Shown here: piece by piece, positions 14,897-24,481 of the stretch
How the letters are laid out: the number at the start of each line of letters is the position of its first letter
Position numbering within the stretch: the stretch's first letter is position 1
Assembly (NCBI RefSeq): GCF_033095945.1
Contig: NZ_AP026800.1
Span: 682,001 to 746,000, forward strand
Direction of reading: 5' to 3'
DNA: 64,000 bases
Origin: Bombiscardovia apis
Lineage (GTDB): Bacteria; Actinomycetota; Actinomycetes; Actinomycetales; Bifidobacteriaceae
The notes under the pieces: generated by a model
The model's input: only the letters and a program-made list of their open reading frames with translations
Databases searched by the model: none
What the model was told of the DNA's origin: nothing
Program-made: the position numbers and the translations under genes

Positions 14897-17800
14897 TTAG
14901 TGGGGTTGTTTGCGGGTGCGGGATTTTTGGCGGGTGGCGTATGTTACTGCTGCTGCGAGGCTGAGGGTTAGGAGGAGGGCGCCGGTTAGGCGTTGGAGGG
15001 GGATGCTGCCGGCGGTGGGGAGGGTGAGGGGGTCTGTGTAGGTGTAGGTGAGGGGGTAGTTGGGTTGGGGGACTCCGGACAGGCTCCAGGCTACGGATAC
15101 GGGGACGGTTCCTTCGGCGTGGGGGTGGGTGGTGAGTTTCCAGGTGCCGGTTGCTGGGTCGTAGGTGGGGCCGGTTTGTGGGGCTTGGCCGTCCATCGTG
15201 ACGCCGGTGATGGTGAGTTTGACTGGGGTTAGGCTCACGGGGGTTAGGCTCAAGCTGCCGGGTGTGCCGCCGGAGCCGTCGCCGAGTTGGCCGAATGCGT
15301 TGCTGCCCCAGGTCCAGATGTTGCCGGACGTGTCTACGCCGATGGTGTGTTTCCAGCCGGTGTGGAGTTGGGTGAAGGTGATGCCGGGTTTGGGGTTTAC
15401 GGTGATTGGGCTGGCTGGGCTGGTTTGGTTGCCGTTGCCGAGCTGGCCGGCGCCGTTGTATCCCCAGGCGTAGATTTGGTGGTTGGAGCCGATGGCCATG
15501 GCGCTGTCTGAGTTGGTGATGACTTGGTTGAAGGTCACGCCTGCGGGCAGGTTGGGTTCGCCGGGTATGGCTTGGTTGACGGTGGTGCCGTTGCCGAGTT
15601 CGTAGTCGCCGTTGTAGCCCCAGGTGAGGATGCGCCCGTTGCTTGCGATGCCGAGTGACCAGTCAGCTGTGGCGGTGGCTTGCTTGAACTTGTTTATACC
15701 GACGGGCAGTTGCACTTCTACCGGCGCGGGGCTTGTGTCGCCTACGTTGACGAGTACGCTGCCGACTTGCCCGTACTGGTTGGAGCCCCAAGCGTACGGC
15801 AGGCCGTTATCTCCAATCGCGAGCGAGTGGACAGATCCGGCAGACAGGCTCGTGAAGTGGAATACGCCGGGTGGGGTTTGCACGGTTACTGGGCTGAGGC
15901 TACTAGCGGTGCTGTTGTTGCCCAGCTGGCCGCTGCTGTTGGCTCCCCAAGCGTAGGCGATACCATTATCACCCAAAGCGAGGGTGTGGGTGTCTCCAGG
16001 ACTGACCTGAGTGTATGCGCCAACTCCGGCGGGCATGCTGATAGCTACGGGAGTGAGCTGGTTAGTGGTGTTGCCGTTGCCGAGTTGGCCGCTACCGTTG
16101 GCTCCCCAGGCGTACCAGCGGTTATCGCTACCAAGGGCGAACGACGTGTTGGGCCCTGCTGCGATTTGGCTGAACTTGATGCCGGCTGGCGTGTTTACGG
16201 CCATGGGTACGACGTGGTTATCGGTGGTGCCGTCGCCGAGCTGGCCAGCATTGTTTTTGCCCCACGCGTAGATGAGGCCGTTTGAACCTAGGCCGAGCGA
16301 GTGATACCAGCCCACAGACACTTGGCTGAACTTGATGGTGGACTCTTTAGGTAAGGGGTTTAAGCTCACTTGCGTGTTGCCCATAGTGGTTCCTGAGCTG
16401 GGGCTCAGCGATATGCCGTATTGTTCCCATTTCGCGGTTAAGGTAATCGACTGGGTGACTGGTTCGTTAAAAGTGTATGGTTTGCCGTCTATATACCAGC
16501 CAGTAAAGGTTTTGTCACTCCAAGCGGGGGTGACTGGCCAGGCGGCTTTGGATCTTTCTAACACGTTTTGCGAGCCGGGTGGACTGCCCGGCGCTCCTCC
16601 CAAGTCGAAGCTGACGGTGAAGGTGTCGAGATAGCGGAAGCTGAGTGTTTCACTGGGCTGGGGCACCGTGTTCAGGGTGAGTTCTACTACTACGTCCACA
16701 TCTCCGGGCGCGTGAGGCAGGGTAGCGCCAGTCCAAACACCAGAAACCGGATTAATAGTGCCAGCAGTCACCTGCCCGCCAATAGTAACCCTCGTAATCC
16801 GAGTAACCCCACCGATGCGCACCGGAGTAGTGCGGTCAACAGTACTACCATCACCGAGTGAGCCTTGATTTTTCCCCCATGCGTAGGAGTTGCCGTCACT
16901 ACCTACAGCGTAAGAGCTCCAGTAGCCGGCTATGACGCTGATGAAGGTCACTCCAGCTGGCGTGGAAACTTCCACAGGAGTTGGAGGAGTTAGTACGCCA
17001 CTGCCGTCTCCGAGCTCACCGTAATTGTTGCTTCCCCATGCGTATGTTTTGTGGTCGCTACCGATAGCGAGGGTGTGGTGTCCGTTGGTGCTGCGTTGGA
17101 CGATATGCACTCCAGCTGGCAAGAGAATATGAATGCGTGTGGGAACGCGATATTCGGCAGTGGGCCCGTCTGTATCGACCGACATCCCGTTGCCGTATTG
17201 AAAAACTCCTTGGTTGGAGCCCCACGCGTAGTCGTTGCCATCACTGGCAGTAGCAAAGGATGTATAACCACCGGCTGTTGCGCTGGTCCAGCGCAAACCA
17301 GCAGGAGGGGTAATAGCAACGGCAGAAGTGCGGTCGGTGAGGTCACCAATACCGAGCTGAGCACTGCTATTAGAGCCCCAGGAGTAGATGACACCATTAT
17401 CGCCAAGCGCCATACTGTGATAGTTGCTTGCACTGATGCTGACAATACGTACGTCGTTGGGTATGCCAACTACTGCTGTTGGACTAGTTCTGTTAACGGT
17501 ACCACCTACTCCAAGAAAAGCCCCGACTCCCCAGCTGTAGACTTTGCCGTTGTCTGCTATCGCGAGAGCGTAGCAGGATCCAGAGGCGATTTGCGTAAAA
17601 CGGGTAACGCCTGCCGGCAGTGTTACTTTGGTAGGAGTTAGACGGTCGTTCGTGTCTCCTAATCCGAGCTGTCCTAAATCGTTTTGCCCCCAAGAGTAGA
17701 CATTGCCGTCTGTGCCTAAAGCAACGGAAAACGCGCCTCGAAAGGCGGTATTGCTTGCCCAAATTTGGGTGAAACGGACATTGGGAGGCATTTGTACTCG

Positions 17801-18134
17801 TACTGGCGTGAGACGGGTTACGGTGGTGCCGTCACCGAGTTGTCCTCGGGCGTTTGTTCCCCATGAGTAAGCATTACCGTCATCACCGATAGCGACAGCA
17901 TGCGAGATAAATGAACTAACCTTCGTAAAGTTCACGCCCGCTACGGTGTAGGGCGTAATCTTAACGTTTGTGCCACCGGCGGCGGGGCCGGCATTGGGGG
18001 AGATGCGGAGGTGGGCGGAGGTTTCGTCAGCGTGTGCTGGAGCGGGTCGAGTCAGCGAATTGGCGGACCCCCCCCCCCAGGACAGTTATGGAGACAAGCG
18101 CGACTAGTGCGCTCATCGTACGAAGCCTACGCAT
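14897..18134 (-). CDS. Giant RCC1-repeat/InlB-repeat cell-wall protein 3 (tract in OFF length)
   Basis: With one base less in its G tract this gene would code 1078 residues from ATG 18134 (MRRLRTMSALVALVSITVLG). As read, G11 leads to GGT CCG CCA ATT CGC TGA and early stop. The body is otherwise fully open from the tract to 14897: SANSLTRPAPAHADETSA, AGPAAGGTNVKITP, RCC1 propeller repeats, InlB-type B-repeat (about 16430-16640; FTGWYIDGKPYTF), a second set of RCC1 repeats, then LPTAGS, a hydrophobic helix and basic tail RQKSRTRKQPH. The intact body argues that the gene is kept under selection and is switched rather than dead. Cell-wall anchoring by sortase is expected; the ligand is unknown. 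Confidence 0.88.
18068..18078. repeat. Poly-C tract (11) in the signal peptide of RCC1 gene 3, OFF length
   Basis: Eleven C (G11 coding) at the same place as in genes 1 and 2. Loss of one base would restore the full frame. Confidence 0.9.
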
Positions 18135-18502
18135 AACCAATTACCCCTTTTGCACAGCGAATTGTATTTCTGTGGATGCTACTCATAGTGATCTCACTCA
18201 AACTGCGCCCAGCGTTCCCCAACTGCGAGCGCGCGAGACCCGTATTCCAACGAATCTGCTGCCTAGTCTATCAGTTGAGTGGACGTTTGGTTATTTTTGG
18301 TCGCTGAGTCCGGCTATTGAGTGAACTGCATCTGCGGTATTTGAAGGGGTAAAAGCGGCAGTATACAAGCGTTTTATCGAGATATGGAACCTTTTACTTA
18401 GTGGGAAAATCGAAGCGTATGGCTCGGCTTGGAAGAGGGGGTGCTTTCACGGTAGAGTTTGGGTATTGGCAATAGGATAAGAGTCGGGTCGAAGGAGATC
18501 GC

Positions 18503-19294
18503 ATGGAGCAGGATACTCAGAATATTCAGAATACTCAAGATGCTAGGGTGCGGCTGGAAGTTGCGGTGCAGGACTGGGCCGGGGCTCGCTTGGCGCGCGA
18601 AGCTGGGGCGGATCGCATCGAATTGTGCATGGCGCTGGGGGCTACCGGCGGGCTTACGCCCAGCCAAGCGCTGATTCGGTTGACGAGTCAGGTGGAATTA
18701 CCGCTGGGGGTGCAGGTCTTGATTCGGCCACGTGGCGGCGATTTTGTGTATACGGCAGACGAGCAGGAGGTGCAGGTGCTCGACGCTCGGCTGGCCATTC
18801 GGGCAGGGGCCAGCGGCATCGTCGTCGGCGCTTTGGAGCGCGGCGGGCAGATTGACCGGGATTTTGCGCAGCGCATGGCCGAGGTGGCCCAGCAGGAGAG
18901 CGAACGGCAGGGGCGGCATATCGACCTGACCTTCCACCGGGCTTTCGACGCGGCCCGTGACCGGGAAGCGGCTCTGGAGACGCTGATTGCTCTGGGCTAC
19001 GACCGGGTGCTTACCTCGGGCGGCGCACCCACTGTTGGGGAAGGCTTGGAATCCTTGCAGCAGTTGGCTGGGCAGGCGCAGGGTCGGATTCAGATTATGG
19101 CTGGAGGCGGTCTTAAGCCCGAGGGTATTGGGCATGCGGTGGCTGCTGGCGTAAACGCCGTCCACCTCTCAGCCCGCAAGGTACTTACCTCTTCTGGCGG
19201 CCCCGGAGGTGGGGGAGAGGCCTCACAAATCGAGAGCACCGACCAAGCCGTAGTGGCTGCTGCGGCCGCGGCTCTGCAATCGGCGCTCGCATAA
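18503..19294 (+). CDS. cutC: CutC family copper homeostasis protein
   Basis: A 263-residue cytosolic TIM-barrel protein with GAAGGAGATC before its ATG. CutC features: LEVAVQDWAGARLA near residue 20, GADRIELCMALGATGGLTPS, VQVLIRPRGGDFVY, FHRAFD, RVLTSGGAPT and GGGLKPE. The family is linked to copper tolerance, but a direct enzymatic role has not been settled. The C-terminus carries an extra Gly/Ala-rich tail after HLSARK. It stands alone; the 370 bases before it hold the leader of RCC1 gene 3 and the likely cutC promoter, not resolved. Confidence 0.9.
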   Translation: MEQDTQNIQNTQDARVRLEVAVQDWAGARLAREAGADRIELCMALGATGGLTPSQALIRLTSQVELPLGVQVLIRPRGGDFVYTADEQEVQVLDARLAIRAGASGIVVGALERGGQIDRDFAQRMAEVAQQESERQGRHIDLTFHRAFDAARDREAALETLIALGYDRVLTSGGAPTVGEGLESLQQLAGQAQGRIQIMAGGGLKPEGIGHAVAAGVNAVHLSARKVLTSSGGPGGGGEASQIESTDQAVVAAAAAALQSALA

Positions 19295-19342
19295 GGCACA
19301 GCAAGAGTTCCAGAAATGGCGAGAGGTCACATGTTAGATATG

Positions 19343-19401
19343 CCTCTGGCCTATCCTGAGGGGCAAGTGTAAAGTTTACTGCGCTCGGAATAGGCCAGAG
19401 G
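19343..19401. terminator. Long inverted repeat between convergent cutC and fructokinase
   Basis: CCTCTGGCCTAT (19343-19354) and ATAGGCCAGAGG (19390-19401) are a perfect 12-bp inverted repeat around 35 bases. Its position between two gene ends suggests a bidirectional terminator or transcript-end stabiliser. Confidence 0.55.
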
Positions 19402-19423
19402 TTGGTGGTACTAGCGGGGTGTT

Positions 19424-20320
19424 TTACTCGCCCTGCTCGGCCAAGTAGTCGGGCATCTGCTCGGGGTAGTCGGGCCAAGCGCCGGACTGGGTGCACACGT
19501 AGGCGGCGGTGTTGACTGCTGCGCGGTGGGCCTGGGCCAGCGACTTGCCTTCCAAACGGTTGATAGCGAAGGTGCCGGAGAAGGCATCGCCTGCGCCCAC
19601 GGTGTCGGCTACCGTCACGCGTGGGGTGCTCAGCTTGGAGGAAGTGCCGTCTGCTAGGTAAATCGTGGAGTAGGAGCTGCCTGCGGTGAGCACGATAGTG
19701 TTCAGATCGTAGTGCTTGAAGAACCAACTGCACAGCTCGTCGTCGGTCTCGCCGGGGATGTTGAACATGTCGCGCAGCTCAACCAGCTCTTCGTCGTTGA
19801 GCTTGAACATGTTGGCCATACCCAGCAGCTCTTCGATGAGTTCCTTGGAGTAGAAGTTGCCGCGCAGGTTGATGTCGAAGAAGCGGATGGCTTCGGGGCG
19901 GGTGGCCTTGAGCAGCTCGCAGAAGGTTTTGCGCGACTGCTGGCTACGCATGCCCAAGGTGCCGAAGCAGACCGCGTCGGCCTTGGCGGCCATGTCTTTG
20001 AGGTCGTCGGTTAGCTCCATGTGATCCCAGGCCACGTCTGCCTTAAAAATGTATTCGGGAATGCCCTCAGTCAGCTCTACTTCTACGGTCGAAGTGGGCC
20101 ACTGGTTGTGCTGCAAGTTAGCACTCACACCGGCCTTGGCTACCGCAGCTTCCAGCTCTGCGCCGAGCTCGTCGTTGCCCACAGCGCTGATGGCATGCCC
20201 GTCGGCCCCGTTCTTGGAAGCGTGGTAGCTAAAGTTGACGGGTGCGCCGCCAGCGCGCTTGCCAGAGGGGAGCACGTCCCACAGAATCTCTCCCAGACTC
20301 AGTACGATTGGCTTGCTCAT
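19424..20320 (-). CDS. Fructokinase-type PfkB family carbohydrate kinase
   Basis: A 298-residue ribokinase/PfkB-fold kinase that phosphorylates a sugar, most likely fructose, with ATP. Seen motifs: N-terminal GEILWDVLP and RAGGAPVNFSYH (sugar binding, the 'GGAP.N' of fructokinases), substrate/Mg region FFDINLRGNFY near residue 150, and the C-terminal signature DTVGAGDAFSGTF with the catalytic Asp near residue 247. AAGGAAA precedes the ATG. It lies 79 bases after a ROK regulator gene on the same strand, so the two probably form a sugar-responsive operon. Confidence 0.88.
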   Translation of the reverse strand: MSKPIVLSLGEILWDVLPSGKRAGGAPVNFSYHASKNGADGHAISAVGNDELGAELEAAVAKAGVSANLQHNQWPTSTVEVELTEGIPEYIFKADVAWDHMELTDDLKDMAAKADAVCFGTLGMRSQQSRKTFCELLKATRPEAIRFFDINLRGNFYSKELIEELLGMANMFKLNDEELVELRDMFNIPGETDDELCSWFFKHYDLNTIVLTAGSSYSTIYLADGTSSKLSTPRVTVADTVGAGDAFSGTFAINRLEGKSLAQAHRAAVNTAAYVCTQSGAWPDYPEQMPDYLAEQGE

Positions 20321-20399
20321 GTGGATTTCCTTTCACTGCTTAGCTCACCCGAATGGCTGAGCAAATATACTTGCTGGTTTGTTGCAAAATTACTTGACT

Positions 20400-21671
20400 T
20401 TATCCATTTTTAGGAGGAGTGGTCGGAGGTTTGTTTTTAGCCACTTGACGCTGGCGTAAGATGCTGGCGAAGTGAGTGGGGTCTTGCAAAAAATGACTGA
20501 CAGCCACAGCTGCTGCTCCCATCAGCGTAGCATCCGCGGGCAGTGCAGACAAGCTAATTTCCGTCTGCGCTTTCAGCTCAGGCAGGGCCCGCTCGGCCAC
20601 AATGCGCTGTACGGTTTCGAGCAAGGTTTGCCCAGCTCCCGCCACGATGTCGCCGATGATGATATGGCTGGGATTGAAAGCGTTGATAATGGTGACGCAG
20701 CCGTAGCCCACACAGGCCGCGGTTTGCGCTACCAGCCGGCTCGCCGCTTCGTCGCCTTGGGCAGCGCGGTAGAAGAGCATTTGGCAGGCCGCAGCGTGGC
20801 TTAAGTGTTCGGCCTCGGGGAAGAGTCCCTCGTAAGGCGGCTGGCACATAGCCTTGTGGATGGCCACGGCTGAGCAGTAGCGCTCCAAGCAGCCGCGGTT
20901 GCCGCATTCGCAAGCCCGGCCGTTTACGTCGACGGAGATATGGCCCAGCTCGGTAGCTCCGCCGCGTTCGCCGTTAATGAGTCTGCCCTGCTCGATTACG
21001 CCTAGGCCCACGCCTTCTCCCACTAAGTAATAGGCCAAGTTGGGGGAGGAGTTTTGGGGGGCAAAGAGGCTTTGGGCCAAGGCTCCGGCGCGGGCATCTT
21101 GCTCGATGAAAGTGGGCACGCTAAAGGCTTGGCCGAAGGATTGTATGAAGTTGACTCCCCGCCAGCCTTGCATGGAAGTTACCAGCGCGATTTGGCCCTC
21201 GTGGCGCAGGTAGGGGCCGGGAACGGCGATGCCGACGGCCACGATGGAGCGGTCGTGGTCTAGGGCCTGCTGAATGTGGTCTTTGACGGCCTGCACGGTT
21301 TGGGGTATCGATTGCTCGCTTACGGGCGGCAATTCGCTCTGCTGCAAGGGGTTTCCGGCTAGGTCGAAGATGCCGAACTGGACCCGGCTGCGGGCGAATT
21401 TGACGCCGATAACCCGGTAGCGGCTGCTCTCCAGCTGCATGCCAATCGAGCGGCGGTGGCCCAGGCCCGGCATGTCGCCAGTTTCGCGGACTAGCCCGTC
21501 TTCAATCATGCGCCCGGCAAGCTTGGAAATAGCGGGAGCGGTCAGCCCGAGCGCTTTGGCAATCTGGGCCCGAGAAAGGGTGCCGCGTTTGTATAACTCT
21601 TGGGCAATGCGCGCCTGATTCATCTCGGAGATAGCGCTGGGGGATGAGCCTGAAACCACTGCATCAGCCAT
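20400..21671 (-). CDS. ROK family transcriptional repressor (NagC/XylR type)
   Basis: A 423-residue protein. An N-terminal winged helix-turn-helix (about 15-75: AQELYKRGTLSRAQIAKALG.. followed by ISKLAGRMIEDGLV) binds DNA; a ROK sugar-kinase-like domain follows with VAVGIAVPGP, ELGHISVD and the zinc-binding CECGNRGCLERYC near residue 262. An AAGGAGG SD precedes ATG 21671. A 30-bp palindrome lies about 43 bases upstream of the start and is the likely operator, implying autoregulation and control of the fructokinase downstream. The inducing sugar cannot be read from sequence. Confidence 0.9.
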   Translation of the reverse strand: MADAVVSGSSPSAISEMNQARIAQELYKRGTLSRAQIAKALGLTAPAISKLAGRMIEDGLVRETGDMPGLGHRRSIGMQLESSRYRVIGVKFARSRVQFGIFDLAGNPLQQSELPPVSEQSIPQTVQAVKDHIQQALDHDRSIVAVGIAVPGPYLRHEGQIALVTSMQGWRGVNFIQSFGQAFSVPTFIEQDARAGALAQSLFAPQNSSPNLAYYLVGEGVGLGVIEQGRLINGERGGATELGHISVDVNGRACECGNRGCLERYCSAVAIHKAMCQPPYEGLFPEAEHLSHAAACQMLFYRAAQGDEAASRLVAQTAACVGYGCVTIINAFNPSHIIIGDIVAGAGQTLLETVQRIVAERALPELKAQTEISLSALPADATLMGAAAVAVSHFLQDPTHFASILRQRQVAKNKPPTTPPKNG

Positions 21672-21713
21672 GTCTGCCTCCTTGAAGACGCGAACAAAAG
21701 AATAATTCCAAAA

Positions 21714-21743
21714 GTAACGCTGTTCATATAGTAACAGCGTTAC
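21714..21743. promoter_or_regulatory. Palindromic operator upstream of the ROK regulator
   Basis: GTAACGCTGTT - 8 bases - AACAGCGTTAC is a perfect inverted repeat of 11-base arms. Position before a ROK repressor gene suggests that it is the repressor's own site. The remainder of 21672-21995 holds a G8 run at 21781-21788 outside any gene and the promoter region of the next gene. Confidence 0.75.
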
Positions 21744-21995
21744 CTTATTCCTTCAACTCGGCTTGGTAGAGCGGTTTTTAGGGGGGGGTGAGCCGTTGGT
21801 GTGAGCACCGTTGAGTGGGCTGCGGGCGGCGGCTTGCGCGTCGGGTCTGTGGGCTAGATTGGGGAGGCAAGACTTGCTTGTCAGGGTGGGCAGTGAAGCT
21901 TTGCCTGGTTCAAAGACGCAACGATGTTAGTGGCAGAGAATACGTAATATCGAAGAATATAAGGGATGCAAATAAACAAGTAAAGGAGCGCAGTG

Positions 21996-23000
21996 ATGCA
22001 GGCTGTGTTTGCTCGCGGAGTGGATGCTGACAAGCCGCTGTCGATGTTAGATGTGGGCACCATGCCCGAGCCTCAGGCGCGCGAGTATTGGTCGATAATA
22101 CAGGTCAAGGCTGCTAGCTTGAATCATCACGATTTGTGGAGCTTGGCTGGCGTGGGCTTGTCTCAAAAGGCCACGCCGATGATTTTGGGCACTGATGCGG
22201 CCGGCGTTGTGGAGGAAGACACGCTTGCGGCTGGCGGGCGCGTGCTCAAGGCCGGCAGCCCGGTGGTGCCATATACGGTAGTCGGCGCTGACCAGGCCGG
22301 CGTCGGGCCGGGGGAGCGGCGCAGCATTGCTTCCGAGCGGTACCCGGGAACCATGGCAGAACAGTTCTCTCTGCCCGCAGCGCATATATTCCCTATGCCC
22401 GCCAATCTTGACTTTGCGCAGGCCTCAGCCCTAGGTACGAGCTGGCTCACGGCTTATTCTATGATATTCACCGCGGCTGGGCTTAAGCCTGGCGACAGTA
22501 TGCTCATTCAAGGCGCTGGCGGCGGCGTTGCTACTGCGGCCCTGCAAATGGCGCGGGCCGCTGGCATAGAAGTGTTCGTGAGCTCGCGCTCGCCCGAAAA
22601 GCGCGAAAAGGCCAGCCAATTAGGCGCAAACCTGGCAGTCGAAAGCGGCGCAAGACTGCCCCACAAAGTCGATGCGGTGATTGAATCGGTGGGAGCTGCC
22701 ACTTGGTCTCATTCGGTAAAATCAGTGCGCCCCGGAGGCACTATCACTATCTGCGGCGCCACCTCCGGAGACCAGCCGGGAGCTGAGTTAACGCGTATCT
22801 TCTTCCAAGATATTCGCGTAATTGGCAACACTATGGGCTCGTTGGAAGACTTCGGTCGCATGCTGCGCTTCGTTGAAATCGCCGACCTGCATCCCGCCAT
22901 AGATTCCGTATACCCCTACGCCCAAGCCGCCCAAGCCTTCACCAAGCTCAGCCAAGGACAAACCTTCGGCAAACTAGTCCTCACCTTCGAATCCAACTGA
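21996..23000 (+). CDS. Zinc-independent MDR alcohol dehydrogenase / quinone oxidoreductase-like protein
   Basis: A 334-residue medium-chain dehydrogenase/reductase with AAGGAG before ATG 21996. The N-terminal GroES-like domain has SLNHHDLW and GTDAAGVV; the Rossmann domain has MLIQGAGGGVATAALQMARA (GxGxxG type, near residue 170) and a following VFVSSRSPEK, whose SSRSPEK suggests NADP(H) preference. The structural-zinc cysteine cluster is absent, as in quinone reductases and related enoyl reductases. Substrate unknown. It is a single gene. Confidence 0.85.
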   Translation: MQAVFARGVDADKPLSMLDVGTMPEPQAREYWSIIQVKAASLNHHDLWSLAGVGLSQKATPMILGTDAAGVVEEDTLAAGGRVLKAGSPVVPYTVVGADQAGVGPGERRSIASERYPGTMAEQFSLPAAHIFPMPANLDFAQASALGTSWLTAYSMIFTAAGLKPGDSMLIQGAGGGVATAALQMARAAGIEVFVSSRSPEKREKASQLGANLAVESGARLPHKVDAVIESVGAATWSHSVKSVRPGGTITICGATSGDQPGAELTRIFFQDIRVIGNTMGSLEDFGRMLRFVEIADLHPAIDSVYPYAQAAQAFTKLSQGQTFGKLVLTFESN

Positions 23001-23222
23001 CCCCAAGCCAGCCGCCGGCACAACCGAACAATCCAAGCCGACGGCCAGCCCAAGCCAGTTCAAAGCCAGGATTCACTCGTGACATCCCTAGGAAAGTGAC
23101 GTAACAAAATCTTTAGGGCCTGTATGGCCGGGCCGGCATTTTCGGAGGTCCAGTATTTCCTTAACTAGTTGCTCTGCCTTAGGCTAACCATGAGGAGCTT
23201 AGCTGGGGCGGGCTGGGCCTGG

Positions 23223-23501
23223 TTAGTTGGCGGCTTGTGGGGGCGTGGGGGAGTTGGGGGTGGTGCGGAGTTTGCGGACCAGGAGGGTTATGAGACCGGC
23301 GATGGCTACGATGGCCCAGGTTCCCTCGAGCAGGAGGAAGCCCCACTGTTGCTTGAGTAGGGCATCGACGGCGAGGATGGCTGATCCGAAGGCGTTGAGG
23401 AGGAGATACCAAGGGTTGTTGTTGCTGACTTTGCCCATTTGTGAGAGAACGAAAGCTACGAGGATGGCAGCAGAGCCAACGATTTGGACCGACATCGGCA
23501 T
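23223..23501 (-). CDS. CBU_0592-like small membrane protein
   Basis: A 92-residue membrane protein when started at ATG 23501 (MPMSVQIVG), where GAAAGGAAAA precedes it; a longer start at 23588 would add a charged, Cys-containing extension with no support. Three hydrophobic helices: IVGSAAILVAFVLSQMGKV, LLLNAFGSAILAVDAL and LLLEGTWAIVAIAGLITLL. The pattern 'GS..I..AF.LSQ.G....N..WY.LLN..GS' fits the CBU_0592 family of unknown function. Confidence 0.7.
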   Translation of the reverse strand: MPMSVQIVGSAAILVAFVLSQMGKVSNNNPWYLLLNAFGSAILAVDALLKQQWGFLLLEGTWAIVAIAGLITLLVRKLRTTPNSPTPPQAAN

Positions 23502-23698
23502 GCGAGTTTTCCTTTCGACGAGTACCTTTGCGCGCCGACAGTTGAACCGGCTGCGGCGCATCTCGCCCGGAAAGCAAGCTTGGCACATACCGCATGCTGC
23601 TTCAACGTTTTATCCTACTCCCAGATGGTCTGAAAGTCGGAGGAGGAGTGTCGATAGGCGTGCCGGACTTGGTTGCTTGAGTGGCGGAGCCGGGCGGG

Positions 23699-24277
23699 TT
23701 AGTGCTCGCGGCTGAGTACCGAGTTGACGATGTCGTCGGGGAAGAGATTGCGGAGGGCGTATTCGCAGTCGGCAGGGGTGAACTTAAACTCGGCGCTGGT
23801 CAAGCGCTTCATGAGCATGGCCGGATCCTTGACTCCCTGGTCTTCAAGGCCTCGCGCTTGGAAGAGAGCGTTTTCAGGATAGTCGGCATGGATACGTTCA
23901 ATGGCGTATTGGGCGATGTCTTGGCTGTAATGGCTGTCTTTGACGGTTAGCTCGTCTCGCAGGGCCTCTTCGGAAAGGTGCATGCTGTCTGCGTAATTCT
24001 GGGCCTTGTCTACTGCCTCGGCATATTGAGGGGTAATAACCGTTTTTTTAGGCTTCGGCTTGGGCTTTTCGGTTTTCTTTTTCTGGGGGCGCACCTGCTC
24101 CTGCCAGATTTGGGCCGCATTGTGGGTGAACTCCGGCATATTGATGACCTCACTTTGAGCCACCATAAACCAGATGAGCGCCACAACAATGAGGAAGAAC
24201 TTCCACGGCCGCACCCGCGTATACCAAGGCTTGAGCGCCTGCGTAAAATGTGCATGTTGAGAAAGAGGAATAGGCAT
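23699..24277 (-). CDS. Membrane-anchored protein with two Ltp domains (host cell surface-exposed lipoprotein family)
   Basis: A 192-residue protein: a membrane helix at about 26-42 (WKFFLIVVALIWFMVAQ), a Lys/Pro-rich linker (about 65-85) and two repeats of about 45 residues of the Ltp type (AQNYADSMHLSEEALRDELT..AQYAIERI; then ARGLEDQGVKDPAMLMKRLT..CEYALRNL). Ltp domains are known from phage superinfection-exclusion lipoproteins (TP-J34 Ltp) and from cellular proteins of Gram-positives. Here the anchor is a helix, not a lipobox, with the repeats outside. It is the second of two tandem, related genes. Confidence 0.75.
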   Translation of the reverse strand: MPIPLSQHAHFTQALKPWYTRVRPWKFFLIVVALIWFMVAQSEVINMPEFTHNAAQIWQEQVRPQKKKTEKPKPKPKKTVITPQYAEAVDKAQNYADSMHLSEEALRDELTVKDSHYSQDIAQYAIERIHADYPENALFQARGLEDQGVKDPAMLMKRLTSAEFKFTPADCEYALRNLFPDDIVNSVLSREH

Positions 24278-24481
24278 AAGCGTACTGCCCCTCTCTTTGT
24301 CATTGCATACGCAGCAAACACATTCCCATTAGAGCTTTATACTACCGCAGATAATGCCTGATTGGCTAATGCAGTGCTGCACTGTGCTCACGTAAAGCTG
24401 AGCAAGGCAAGGAAACCCAAGAAAAGACCGGTGGAAGAGGCGGAGCTGGGTAGAGAGTGGCGTTCGGTTAAGCTGCCGCGC

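Noticed and set aside
21781..21788. G8 run as a further phase-variation tract
   Set aside because: It lies outside any gene, more than 200 bases from the next start, and is short.
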